From an uncultured Eubacteriales bacterium (GTDB lineage Bacteria > Bacillota_A > Clostridia > Oscillospirales > CAG-272), in the NCBI GenBank assembly GCA_900557635.1, contig USTB01000013.1, positions 1-11,725 on the forward strand: a stretch of 11,725 nucleotides of DNA. The letters are read 5' to 3'. This document shows, piece by piece, positions 1-11,649 of the stretch (position 1 is its first letter; each line of letters starts with the position of its first letter). Made by a program: the position numbers and the translations under genes. The notes beneath the pieces are model-generated. The model saw only the letters and a list, made by a program, of their open reading frames with translations. It was not told the origin of the DNA and did no database searches.

Positions 1-2
1 CA

Positions 3-905
3 TTTGCGGGCGCGGTCTGCACAGAATTCTTCGGCGAATACGGCGACGGCGAAGCATCATGGAAGCCGCGTGACCTTGTGAAAAACGGCGCCATCACGGG
101 CGGACTGCTCCTCGGGCTGATCACAACGATCGGCATTGCGGGCTTTGAGGCTACGAAAAAGCTCGGCGATACCGTGGACGAGATCGGCTGGGGCAATCGG
201 ATCACGTACGACGAAAACGTGAACAACAACAAGCTGATCTTCGACTTTTTGGGACTGGTCGCCGAAGAGATCGAGAACATGGGCGCTGTCGGAAAGGCGG
301 GCAAGGCGCTCATCGAGGGTGCGGACAAAATTCAGAAGTTTCTGGACGCGTATGCCGAAACGGGCGACGTATTTCAGGCGCTTGCCAAGCTCGATTTTCG
401 CGGCATGACCTCGGATAAGATCGTGGGCGCTCTGACCGAAGCCGTCCCGGGCGTCGCCCCGTGGGATGCGGCAAGCGGCATTTTCCTCGGCAATTCGCCC
501 ATCGGCGATGCCGTGAGCATCGGCGCGAACGCGGAGCACGGTGTGGATTTCATCATTGATATGTTCCGCACCATCGGCGGAGAAGCGCAGAAGAACCCGA
601 CAGCACCGAAGGGCACGACCTACCCGGGAGTGTTCGGCGTGGACGAATTCTGCCAAAACATTGCCGACGGCGCTTACGGCGAAAACCTGAAAAACCTGGG
701 GCTGACGGGCGATCTGCTCTTTACCCGCGGAAGCATCGGTCAGACATGGGACGGCATATACGGCGAGGACGGCATCGGCGGCTGGAATTTCGCCTACGAC
801 ATCTTTAAGACCCTGGGCGAGAAGTCCGCCGACAACAACGTGGTACTGGGCGGTCTGCGGGATTGGTTCAGCCAAAAGGTTGAAAACTTCTATGCAAATC
901 GTTGA
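3..905 (+). CDS. Unknown protein with one hydrophobic Gly-rich segment, 5' end missing
   Basis: The reading frame is open from the left edge (first full codon at 3) to TGA at 903-905, so at least 300 residues are visible and the true start lies outside the window. A GTG at 78 is in frame but has no convincing ribosome binding site and would cut into a continuous open frame, so I do not use it. Visible residues 30-48 form a hydrophobic, glycine-rich stretch (GGLLLGLITTIGIAGF) that could be a membrane segment or a buried helix. The rest is acidic, soluble-looking and rich in Gly, Asp and Asn, with several amphipathic stretches and the C-terminus VENFYANR. I recognise no family. The next gene follows after 18 bases, so the two are probably co-transcribed. 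A secreted or cell-surface substrate is possible, but that is only inference from the neighbouring membrane-linked genes. Confidence 0.75.
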   Translation, partial: FAGAVCTEFFGEYGDGEASWKPRDLVKNGAITGGLLLGLITTIGIAGFEATKKLGDTVDEIGWGNRITYDENVNNNKLIFDFLGLVAEEIENMGAVGKAGKALIEGADKIQKFLDAYAETGDVFQALAKLDFRGMTSDKIVGALTEAVPGVAPWDAASGIFLGNSPIGDAVSIGANAEHGVDFIIDMFRTIGGEAQKNPTAPKGTTYPGVFGVDEFCQNIADGAYGENLKNLGLTGDLLFTRGSIGQTWDGIYGEDGIGGWNFAYDIFKTLGEKSADNNVVLGGLRDWFSQKVENFYANR

Positions 906-923
906 GGAAAGGAGGAAGCCGCT

Positions 924-1685
924 GTGAATTTTACATTATCTTATCTTGAAATGAACAGGCTGGGCGAGCTTGCGGGCTTGCGTGCCAACGACATCTCCCC
1001 CATGCACGACCTTGCGCCCGTGATCGCGGAAATGCAGAAGGGCATCGATCCGCAGGTCACGGAAAAGCTGGACGAACTGCTGTCCGCGCAAAAGCTGACC
1101 GCAAACGGAGCGGTCGCACCCGAGATCTGCGGATTTCTGACGGCACTGTTCACGCCCGAAAAATGCTTCCACACGCGCATGAACGAGACGGGCGGATGCT
1201 CCGCTACCTACTATATCCCGCTTGACGGCGCGTGGGCAAGGCTGGACGCCGTGCGGGGACAGTTGCGGGTCATGCTTCCGCTCCCCGAAAGTATCGTGGA
1301 CGTGTGTCTTGCCGCCGATGTGCGGGCGGCATGCACGGGCGCAAATGTGCGTCTGCTCGTCGAGCGGCGCGAAACCGACACCGTGCACGGCGCCGTGATC
1401 ACCGCAGACGAAAAAGGCTATGCGTTCCTCGGCAGTATCGCGGACCAAAAGGCGCATAGCTGTACCGAATACGTGCATTCCTTTGCGAAAACCGAGGATA
1501 ACATCCGATGGATCGCCGAAATGCTCTCGGGCAAGCGGGAATTCGTCCTGCCCGAGAGCGAACGGGAGGGAACGAAGCCGAGCGGCAGGCGCTCCCGCAA
1601 AAAGGCGTTGCGCGGGTTTCTGATCGCACTTGCCGTGAATGCGTGCGTCGCAGTGATTCTTGCCGTGCTGAGAGCGGTGCTGTGA
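924..1685 (+). CDS. Unknown protein with a C-terminal membrane anchor
   Basis: This gene encodes 253 residues and starts at GTG 924, which is preceded by AGGAGG at 910-915 with an 8-base gap. Residues 1-205 look soluble. Residues 221-230 are strongly basic (GRRSRKKALR) and are followed directly by one hydrophobic helix, about 231-252, at the very C-terminus, so the predicted topology is tail-anchored with the main domain in the cytoplasm. The N-terminal half has short hydrophobic helices, then the pattern 'LTANGAVAPEICGFLTALFT' at about 58-77, then probable beta strands. That layout faintly recalls EspG-type type VII secretion chaperones, but no diagnostic residue supports this. The gene follows the upstream frame by 18 bases, and its stop lies 10 bases before the likely start of the next gene, consistent with one operon and possible translational coupling. 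Confidence 0.8.
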   Translation: MNFTLSYLEMNRLGELAGLRANDISPMHDLAPVIAEMQKGIDPQVTEKLDELLSAQKLTANGAVAPEICGFLTALFTPEKCFHTRMNETGGCSATYYIPLDGAWARLDAVRGQLRVMLPLPESIVDVCLAADVRAACTGANVRLLVERRETDTVHGAVITADEKGYAFLGSIADQKAHSCTEYVHSFAKTEDNIRWIAEMLSGKREFVLPESEREGTKPSGRRSRKKALRGFLIALAVNACVAVILAVLRAVL

Positions 1686-1690
1686 GGTGA
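1684..1690 (+). promoter_or_regulatory. Ribosome binding site deciding the start of the third gene
   Basis: GAGGTGA at 1684-1690 overlaps the TGA of the upstream gene and lies 5 bases before ATG 1696. It fits the anti-Shine-Dalgarno sequence well. The in-frame GTG at 1687 lies inside this motif and lacks its own site, so ATG 1696 is the better start. Confidence 0.65.
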
Positions 1691-1695
1691 AGCGT

Positions 1696-3222
1696 ATGAA
1701 AATGAAGCAAGTCATCTCCAACGCGTTCGACGCGATGCTCGCCTCCTATGAGGGCAAACGGTTTGTGCCAAGCCTTGTTCTGCGGCTGATCATGGCGCTT
1801 GCCTCGGCGGTCGTGACGGCGGTGTTTGCAAACACCCTGTTTTCCCGCAATTCGGTGGTCAATCAGATCTTTTCCGCGCTGTTCTTCTATTTTCTGATGC
1901 TGTCGGTCAGCAAGCTGATCACCGAGATCCGACGCGGCGGCGCGGGCAGGCGCTTTTGCGGGACGGTCTGCAATATGTTCCGTCTAAATCCTCCCGCCCT
2001 GTGGTTTTTCATCGCCGCAGTGCTCCTTTCCCTGATATTGCCGTATGCCTTTGTCTTGGCGTTCGGTCTGCTTCTCTTCTGCTCGGCGCTGTCCGAAAAG
2101 AATTCTCTGCTTCTCGGCATCAAGAACGCCGTGACCCGAGGGAAGCATCCGGAGAAAAACGGCAGGGGGCTTGCCGCGTTTGCGTGCGGACTTCTTGTGT
2201 GCGGGCTGATCATCGGCATCCTCTCGCACCTCGGTGTGCCGACCCTCTACGGCGTCATTGACGGCGCGCATGCGGAAAGCGACACCGCGCAGACAGAACA
2301 CACGGGCAGGGACGACGGCAAAAAGCCCGACACACAGCCGGGCACCGACATGCCGTCCCGCGACAGTACCTCCGCGCCCGACACCGCGCCCGATACCGAC
2401 GGTACAACAGATGTTACGACCGACGACAGAACGCCCGCGCCCGACGGCAGCACCGTTGTGAGCGGGGACACCGACATCACGGAAGCCGCGCAGATCCTGA
2501 CCGATCGGCTCATTGCATATGCGGGCAGTGATCGGCAGTCCCTTGCGGGGCTGTTCCGCAACACCGATGCGTCGGTCATCGATCAGTATTACAACGCCTC
2601 CCTCGACGCTTTTCGTGAGTACGACCACTGCCTGATCGCCGTCGCGGCGCAGGATTATGAATCGGTATGGTTCACGGCGCTGTATTACCGCATTCCCGAG
2701 GGATATCCTGCGGAGAGGGAAGATACGGTCTATCTCTCCACCATCATGACCCGCGCGGACGACGGCTGGAAGCTCGAATGGAATGAGGACGTTCAATCCC
2801 GTCTGATCGGTGACTACACTGACGCAGGCTTGACATACGGCGGGCGCGAAGCCATGAACGAGGGCTGTGCATGGGCGAAATTCTTCATCCCGTTCGACCT
2901 GTACACCGCCATGATCTACTATGACAACGCCGTGATGTGCAAGGCGACCGAGATGTACATAGACCGCGACGGCAATTTGCAGATCACCCTCTACATCTCC
3001 AACGGTACGGACAGCGACATCGCAATGAACGGTGTCGATATCACGCTGACGGACGGCGGCGCGACCCTCTTCTCCTGCCACTTTGACTTTGATCTGTATG
3101 TGGATCGGAGAAATGTGTCCGTCTATAATCTGACCGTTCCCGCAGAGGAGCTGGACTTTGACACATGGAGCCGCCCGATCATTGACCGATTCTCCTTCAC
3201 CTATGAGGAATCGGAATATTGA
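1696..3222 (+). CDS. Multi-pass membrane protein with Thr/Asp/Pro-rich linker and C-terminal domain outside the membrane
   Basis: From ATG 1696 this is 508 residues. The N-terminal part has hydrophobic segments at about 27-47, 56-75, 101-131 (long enough for two passes) and 157-178. A low-complexity linker rich in Thr, Asp, Pro and Ser follows at about 191-262 and looks like a cell-wall-spanning spacer. Residues about 262-372 (from 'ITEAAQILTDRLIAYAG' to 'DDGWKLEWNEDVQ') resemble an NTF2-like or DUF4878-type fold, with a helical start and a closing strand pattern 'DGWKL'. Residues about 405-506 look beta-rich and carry 'LYISNGTDSDI', typical of Ig-like or telomeric-repeat-factor-like (DUF4352/DUF5067-type) extracellular domains. 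These domain guesses are by eye. If the linker and C-terminal domains are outside, the protein could sense or bind something at the envelope. A strong terminator follows, closing the unit with the two upstream genes. Confidence 0.8.
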   Translation: MKMKQVISNAFDAMLASYEGKRFVPSLVLRLIMALASAVVTAVFANTLFSRNSVVNQIFSALFFYFLMLSVSKLITEIRRGGAGRRFCGTVCNMFRLNPPALWFFIAAVLLSLILPYAFVLAFGLLLFCSALSEKNSLLLGIKNAVTRGKHPEKNGRGLAAFACGLLVCGLIIGILSHLGVPTLYGVIDGAHAESDTAQTEHTGRDDGKKPDTQPGTDMPSRDSTSAPDTAPDTDGTTDVTTDDRTPAPDGSTVVSGDTDITEAAQILTDRLIAYAGSDRQSLAGLFRNTDASVIDQYYNASLDAFREYDHCLIAVAAQDYESVWFTALYYRIPEGYPAEREDTVYLSTIMTRADDGWKLEWNEDVQSRLIGDYTDAGLTYGGREAMNEGCAWAKFFIPFDLYTAMIYYDNAVMCKATEMYIDRDGNLQITLYISNGTDSDIAMNGVDITLTDGGATLFSCHFDFDLYVDRRNVSVYNLTVPAEELDFDTWSRPIIDRFSFTYEESEY

Positions 3223-3256
3223 GCGAGGCACTTTCGCGGGCGAGCAATCCTGTTTT

Positions 3257-3300
3257 CGCGGCACGTCGGATCATGCAGATTCGATGTGCCGCGCTTTTTT
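3257..3300 (+). terminator. Intrinsic terminator after the unknown three-gene unit
   Basis: Arms 3257-3270 and 3280-3293 form a 14-bp stem (12 Watson-Crick pairs and two G-U pairs) with a 9-base loop, followed by C and six T (3295-3300). It lies 34 bases after the stop of the upstream gene and separates that unit from the sugar operon. Confidence 0.88.
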
Positions 3301-3386
3301 GCGCATATTTCGGGCACATTCTGCCGACAGACCTTTGCCGGGGAGAGGTCCCGCGCGGAAAAAATTGCAAAACTGCCGCAAATCTA

Positions 3387-3415
3387 TTGAAAAGAACACG
3401 CGGGTATGGTATACT
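3387..3415 (+). promoter_or_regulatory. SigA-type promoter of the xyl operon, extended -10
   Basis: The -35 is TTGAAA (3387-3392) and the -10 is TATACT (3410-3415), with a 17-base spacer. TGG at 3407-3409 supplies an extended -10. Transcription should start near 3422, giving a leader of about 60 bases. An 11-base palindrome, ATACT-G-AGTAT (3411-3421), overlaps the -10 and start point and could be part of an operator. I saw no clear catabolite-responsive (cre) site and no recognisable XylR box. Confidence 0.8.
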
Positions 3416-3466
3416 GAGTATGTATGGGCGTGCACCGAGACTACCGTTCGCGCCGCCCGAACTGTT

Positions 3467-3472
3467 AGGAGG
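3467..3472 (+). promoter_or_regulatory. AGGAGG ribosome binding site fixing a TTG start
   Basis: A perfect AGGAGG lies 9 bases upstream of TTG 3482. No ATG is in frame at a suitable distance: the next in-frame ATG encodes Met7, just before the GDS motif, and would remove the first beta strand. This makes TTG the start. Confidence 0.85.
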
Positions 3473-3481
3473 CGATTTTCT

Positions 3482-4039
3482 TTGGCGAAAACCAAAATCA
3501 TGCTTTTGGGGGACTCCATCCGACTGGGTTATCAGGATAAGGTACGGGAATTCCTCGGCGACGGCTTCGAGGTCTATGCACCCGAGGACAACTGTCGCTT
3601 CGTCCGCTATGCCATGTTCTGCCTGCCGGATTATCTGCGCGCCTGCCCCGATCCCGCAGTGATCCACTGGAACAACGGTCTGTGGGATATGCAGCACCGC
3701 TTCGGAGACGGTCAGCCCTTTACTGCGCCTCTTCGCTACATTGAGGATCTGGAAAAGATGGCGGGACTGCTGCGCGGTGTCACCGAGCGGGTCATTTTTG
3801 CAACCACCACCCCCGTGAATCCCGCAAATCCCGAGCAATCCAATCAAACCATCGACCATTTCAATGCTCTGGCGGTTCCCGCCATGCGCGACTGCGGACT
3901 GGCGATCAACGATCTGCATGCACTGGTCGCACAGGACGTTCCGCGCTACATCTGCGACGATCTCACCCATCTCAGCGAGGCGGGCAAGGAAGCGTGCGCG
4001 CGTCAGGTCACGACATCCATTCTGAGCATGCTGGGATAA
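3482..4039 (+). CDS. SGNH/GDSL-family hydrolase (probable esterase)
   Basis: From TTG 3482 this is 185 residues, a usual size for a single-domain SGNH hydrolase. Block I is '[11 protein letters not shown]' with nucleophile Ser12. A block III-like 'HWNNGLWD' occupies 62-69, and Asn65 could serve the oxyanion hole. Block V is '[10 protein letters not shown]' with Asp160 and His163 completing the DxxH part of the triad. There is no signal peptide, so it should act in the cytoplasm. In the family, such enzymes remove acetyl or other acyl groups from sugars or lipids. As the first gene of a unit with xylA and xylB it may deacetylate imported acetyl-xylose or acetylated xylo-oligosaccharides, which is inference from context. 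The frame stays open upstream to 3158, but that stretch spans the terminator and promoter and is not coding. xylA begins 67 bases downstream with no terminator between. Confidence 0.87.
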   Translation: MAKTKIMLLGDSIRLGYQDKVREFLGDGFEVYAPEDNCRFVRYAMFCLPDYLRACPDPAVIHWNNGLWDMQHRFGDGQPFTAPLRYIEDLEKMAGLLRGVTERVIFATTTPVNPANPEQSNQTIDHFNALAVPAMRDCGLAINDLHALVAQDVPRYICDDLTHLSEAGKEACARQVTTSILSMLG

Positions 4040-4106
4040 CGGCATCGGCGAAAAGCAAGAAGCATTACACAGAAAGAAACATATAGAAATCAAAGGAGAA
4101 CGAAAC

Positions 4107-5423
4107 ATGGAATTCTTTCCCGAAATTCAGAAAATCAAATATGAAGGTCCGGACACCGCCAACGATCTGGCGTTCCGCTACTACAACCCCGATGAGGTCG
4201 TCGCAGGACGTCCCATGAAGGATCACCTGAAATTTGCCATGTCCTACTGGCACACCCTGTGCGCCGAGGGCACCGACATGTTCGGCGCAGGCACCGAGGA
4301 CAAGGCCTTCGGCGGCAGTGATCCCATGGAGATCGCGCGCAACCGCGTTCTGGCAGGCTTTGAGTTCATGCACAAGCTGGGCATCGAATACTTCTGCTTC
4401 CACGACAAGGACATTGCGCCCGAGGGTGCCAGCCTGCGCGAATTCCAAGCCAACCTGGACGCCATCGTGCCGCTCATCAAGGAGCAGATGCAGAAATACG
4501 GCATCAAGCTCCTGTGGGGTACGGCAAACCTGTTCAACCATCCCCGCTATGTCCACGGCGCAGGCACGACCTGCAACGCAGACGTGTACGCCTTTGCCGC
4601 CGCACAGCTTCGCAAGGCACTGGACATCACCATCGAGCTGGGCGGTACCGGTTACGTGTTCTGGGGCGGACGGGAAGGCTATGAGACCCTCCTGAACACC
4701 GACATGGGTCTGGAGCAGGACAACATGGCGCGTCTGATGCACATGGCTGTGGACTATGCACGTGCCAAGGGCTTCACCGGTGATTTCTACATCGAGCCGA
4801 AGCCCAAAGAGCCGACCAAGCACCAGTACGATTTCGACGTATCCACCGTGCTTGCCTTCCTGCGCAAATACGGTCTGGATAAAGATTTCAAGATGAACAT
4901 TGAAGCCAACCATGCGACCCTCGCCATGCACACCTTCCAGCATGAGCTGTGCGTTGCCCGTGTCAACGGCGCATTCGGCTCCATTGATGCAAACCAGGGC
5001 GACCTTCTGCTTGGCTGGGACACCGACCAGTTCCCCACCAACATCTACGACAGCACCATGTGCATGCTCGAGGTTCTGCGCGCCGGCGGCTTTACCAACG
5101 GCGGTCTGAATTTTGATGCCAAGACGCGCCGTGCGTCCATGAACCATGACGATCTGTTCTATGCCTACATTGCGGGCATGGATGCCTTTGCTCTGGGTCT
5201 GCGCAAGGCAGATGCCATCATCCGCGACGGCAGAATCGACCGTTTCGTAAGCGACAGATACGCTTCCTTCCGCACGGGCATCGGTGCAGACGTGGTGGCA
5301 GGCCGCGCCGACCTGAACAGTCTGGCAGACTATGCGCTTTCCCTGAACACCGTGGAGGATCACAACAGCGGCAGACAGGAATATTTGGAAAATATCGTCA
5401 ACTCCATCCTGTTCCGCAACTGA
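4107..5423 (+). CDS. xylA: Xylose isomerase
   Basis: This 438-residue enzyme converts D-xylose to D-xylulose in the cytoplasm (EC 5.3.1.5). Its length and the N-terminal '[12 protein letters not shown]' fit the class II (long) family. The TIM-barrel active site is complete by eye. The catalytic His-Asp pair is in '[12 protein letters not shown]' (His99, Asp100), and '[15 protein letters not shown]' lies at 185-199. Metal and substrate residues include Glu230 and Lys232 ('[15 protein letters not shown]'), Glu266 and His269 ('[17 protein letters not shown]'), Asp294 ('IDANQGD'), Asp305 and Asp307 ('GWDTDQFP') and Asp337 ('LNFDAKTRR'). The start is fixed by AAAGGAG at 4092-4098, 8 bases before ATG. 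xylB follows after 28 bases. Nothing is truncated or unusual. Bacterial enzymes of this class usually need Mg, Mn or Co and may also isomerise glucose weakly. Confidence 0.98.
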   Translation: MEFFPEIQKIKYEGPDTANDLAFRYYNPDEVVAGRPMKDHLKFAMSYWHTLCAEGTDMFGAGTEDKAFGGSDPMEIARNRVLAGFEFMHKLGIEYFCFHDKDIAPEGASLREFQANLDAIVPLIKEQMQKYGIKLLWGTANLFNHPRYVHGAGTTCNADVYAFAAAQLRKALDITIELGGTGYVFWGGREGYETLLNTDMGLEQDNMARLMHMAVDYARAKGFTGDFYIEPKPKEPTKHQYDFDVSTVLAFLRKYGLDKDFKMNIEANHATLAMHTFQHELCVARVNGAFGSIDANQGDLLLGWDTDQFPTNIYDSTMCMLEVLRAGGFTNGGLNFDAKTRRASMNHDDLFYAYIAGMDAFALGLRKADAIIRDGRIDRFVSDRYASFRTGIGADVVAGRADLNSLADYALSLNTVEDHNSGRQEYLENIVNSILFRN

Positions 5424-5451
5424 GCCGAAATAGAAGCGGGAGGAAACCGAC

Positions 5452-9908
<4,457 letters not shown>

Positions 9909-9939
9909 TATTTGCAATATCCGAACGATTTCGGGTCTT

Positions 9940-9972
9940 GGGACTGCCTGTGCGGCAGTCCCGTCTTTTTTT
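9940..9972 (+). terminator. Intrinsic terminator of the sugar operon
   Basis: A perfect 9-bp stem, GGGACTGCC (9940-9948) with GGCAGTCCC (9954-9962), has a 5-base loop and is followed by GTC and seven T (9966-9972). It lies 31 bases after the beta-galactosidase stop codon. Confidence 0.92.
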
Positions 9973-9995
9973 GCCGTTCGTCTGACTGTATCAGG

Positions 9996-10152
9996 TATGC
10001 CCTTTCGCGGCGCCCGAGAGCCGTCAGCCATGCGGCTGACGGACGGATCGGCACCTTCGATGTTCTCCGAAAAGCCGCAGAAACGGGATCGGTGCCGACC
10101 CCGTTATGCGCGGCGGTGCCGCGCATGCTCTCGGGCGTCGCGAAAGAGCATG
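9996..10152. other. Large four-way-junction inverted-repeat element in the noncoding gap before brnQ
   Basis: The gap between the lacZ terminator and brnQ holds no credible gene but strong nested symmetry. The outer arms, 9996-10020 and 10128-10152, pair over 25 positions with 22 Watson-Crick pairs, two G-U pairs and one mismatch (10001 against 10147). Inside are three branches: hairpin A with a perfect 9-bp stem (10021-10029 with 10034-10042, 4-base loop), directly abutting the outer stem; stem B, 8 bp (10048-10055 with 10091-10098), capped by a partly paired 35-base loop; and hairpin C, perfect 9 bp (10106-10114 with 10118-10126, 3-base loop). The plan resembles an oversized tRNA cloverleaf. 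It lies upstream of the brnQ promoter, so it is not in the mRNA made from that promoter. It could be a noncoding RNA, a REP- or MITE-like repeat, or a DNA cruciform. The symmetry does not give the strand. Confidence 0.6.
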
Positions 10153-10205
10153 ACGGCACAGACCAAGGAAAGCATTTTTCTGCCGAAAGACAAGTTTTGT
10201 TTATA

Positions 10206-10246
10206 ATCACGTTATTTTTATATTGCAATTTATCCGAAAACGTGAT
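10206..10246. promoter_or_regulatory. Inverted repeat around the brnQ promoter, possible operator
   Basis: ATCACGTT (10206-10213) and AACGTGAT (10239-10246) are perfect inverted 8-mers with starts 33 bases apart. The left half-site lies upstream of the -35 and the right one runs into the first base of the -10, so a dimer or tetramer bound to both would bracket the promoter. The regulator is unknown. Confidence 0.45.
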
Positions 10247-10251
10247 ATAAT
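10223..10251 (+). promoter_or_regulatory. SigA-type promoter of brnQ, extended -10
   Basis: The -35 is TTGCAA (10223-10228) and the -10 is TATAAT (10246-10251), with a 17-base spacer and TGA at 10243-10245 as an extended -10. Transcription should start near 10258, leaving only about 27 untranslated bases, too short for a T-box or riboswitch. The region is sharply AT-rich compared with its surroundings. Confidence 0.82.
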
Positions 10252-10284
10252 ATTTTATCATTGTTTTTTTGGGAGATATTACAT

Positions 10285-11649
10285 ATGAAGAAGAAACTGT
10301 CATGCCGCGAGTACGTCTACATCGCAAGTATGCTCTTCGGCATGTTTTTCGGTGCCGGAAACCTGATCTTTCCGGTCTTTATGGGACAAATGGCGGGCAA
10401 TCATGTCTGGACGGCGTCCGTCGGATTTCTCATCACGGGCGTGGGACTTCCTCTGCTCGGCGTCGCCGCACTGGGCATCAGCCGCAGTGAGGGACTGTAT
10501 GACCTGAGCAGTAAGGTCTCCCGTCCCTATGCCATGTTTTTTACCTGTCTGCTGTACCTCACTATCGGACCGTTCTTCGCCATCCCCCGCTGTGCCACGA
10601 CCTCCTTTACCGTGGGTCTGGAGCAGATGCTTCCGGAAAATGACCATGTGTGGGTGTATCTGCTTGTCTTTACCTTTGTGTTTTTCGTTGCGGCGCTCCT
10701 GTTCTCTCTGTATCCCGGCAAGATCATGACCTGGATCGGAAAGATTCTGAACCCCTGCTTCCTTGTGTTCCTCGGCGTGCTGGTGATCACCGCGCTGACC
10801 CACCCTGCGGCAGGTATTTCCGAGGTTGCACCTGTCGGAAAATATGCAAAGACCGCTTTTTTCACCGGCTTTTTGGAGGGCTATAACACCATGGATGCTT
10901 TGGCCGCCCTTGCCTTCGGCATTGTGGTGGTGCGCGTTATTCGCGGTCTGGGTGTCAGCGATTCCAAGGCGGTGGCGGGCAACACCGTGCGCTCGGGTAT
11001 CTTCAGTTGTCTGCTCATGGCGCTCATTTATCTTGCCGTCACCATTGTGGGTACGCAGAGCCGCGGCTTCCTTGCACAGCCCTGTGAGAACGGCGGCGAG
11101 GCGCTTTCCCTCATCGCACAGCATTACTTCGGCGGCGCGGGACTGTGGATCATGGCGATCATCGTGACCCTCGCGTGCCTGAAAACCGCAGTCGGTCTGA
11201 TCACAAGTTGTTCGGAGACCTTTGAGTCCATCTTCCCGAAGGGACCCTCGTATCGCGTCTGGGCGGTCATTTTCAGCGTGGTTTCCTTCCTGTTCGCCAA
11301 CCTCGGACTGAGCACGATCATCGAATATTCGGTGCCCGTTCTCATGTTCCTCTATCCTCTGGCGATTACCCTTGTGCTCCTTGCTCTGTTCGGAGGTCTC
11401 TTCGGTCATGACCGTGCCGTTTATGTCAGCGTTACGGCGCTTACCCTGCCTGCGGCACTTTTCGATCTGCTCTCCGCCCTTCCCAAGACCGTGCAAAATA
11501 CTTTGCACCTCACCGGAATACTGGATGTTATCGGCGATTTCCTGCCCTTCTCGACCCTCGGTCTGGGCTGGATCGCGCCCGCCACGCTCGGTCTGATCAT
11601 CGGCTTGACCGTCCATTTTGCAAGACGTTCGAGCCGGAGTCGGGCATAA
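10285..11649 (+). CDS. brnQ: Branched-chain amino acid transporter, BrnQ/LIVCS family
   Basis: From ATG 10285 this is 454 residues, the normal size for the LIVCS family (TC 2.A.26), which imports leucine, isoleucine and valine across the inner membrane with Na+ or H+. The family signature 'FGAGNLIFP' is at residues 22-30, directly followed by 'VFMGQMAG'. 'GPFFAIPRCATTSF' and 'EGYNTMDALAALAFG' also match conserved parts of the family. The chain is hydrophobic throughout, with about twelve membrane segments, and ends in a short basic tail. GGGAG at 10271-10275 lies 9 bases before this ATG. An in-frame TTG at 10261 would add eight residues but overlaps the T-run before the ribosome binding site and sits at the predicted transcription start, so it is rejected. 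The gene has its own promoter after the upstream terminator and appears monocistronic within the window. Confidence 0.95.
   Translation: MKKKLSCREYVYIASMLFGMFFGAGNLIFPVFMGQMAGNHVWTASVGFLITGVGLPLLGVAALGISRSEGLYDLSSKVSRPYAMFFTCLLYLTIGPFFAIPRCATTSFTVGLEQMLPENDHVWVYLLVFTFVFFVAALLFSLYPGKIMTWIGKILNPCFLVFLGVLVITALTHPAAGISEVAPVGKYAKTAFFTGFLEGYNTMDALAALAFGIVVVRVIRGLGVSDSKAVAGNTVRSGIFSCLLMALIYLAVTIVGTQSRGFLAQPCENGGEALSLIAQHYFGGAGLWIMAIIVTLACLKTAVGLITSCSETFESIFPKGPSYRVWAVIFSVVSFLFANLGLSTIIEYSVPVLMFLYPLAITLVLLALFGGLFGHDRAVYVSVTALTLPAALFDLLSALPKTVQNTLHLTGILDVIGDFLPFSTLGLGWIAPATLGLIIGLTVHFARRSSRSRA

Noticed and set aside
78..80. GTG as the start of the first gene
   Set aside because: The same frame is open to the left edge with protein-like composition, and no good ribosome binding site precedes this GTG.
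3158..3481. Upstream extension of the SGNH hydrolase frame starting at ATG 3158
   Set aside because: It overlaps the preceding gene and crosses both a strong terminator and the operon promoter. The translated stretch has no family similarity, and AGGAGG points to TTG 3482.
10021..10042. Hammerhead-ribozyme core within the structured element
   Set aside because: CTGACGG does not match the required CUGANGA, and the positions of the GAAA bases do not fit a three-stem hammerhead junction.
10108..10126. T-box-like sequence (GGCGGTGCCGCG) upstream of brnQ
   Set aside because: It lacks the UGGN bulge that pairs with the tRNA end, sits inside a perfect hairpin, and lies upstream of the brnQ promoter, with no specifier stem or downstream terminator.
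9996..10152. Insertion-sequence remnant with terminal inverted repeats
   Set aside because: No transposase fragment and no clear target-site duplication flank the arms, so a MITE is only one option and is not called as a mobile element.
10202..10207. A second TATAAT as another brnQ promoter
   Set aside because: No reasonable -35 is present 16-18 bases upstream, while TTGCAA-N17-TATAAT just downstream is far better.
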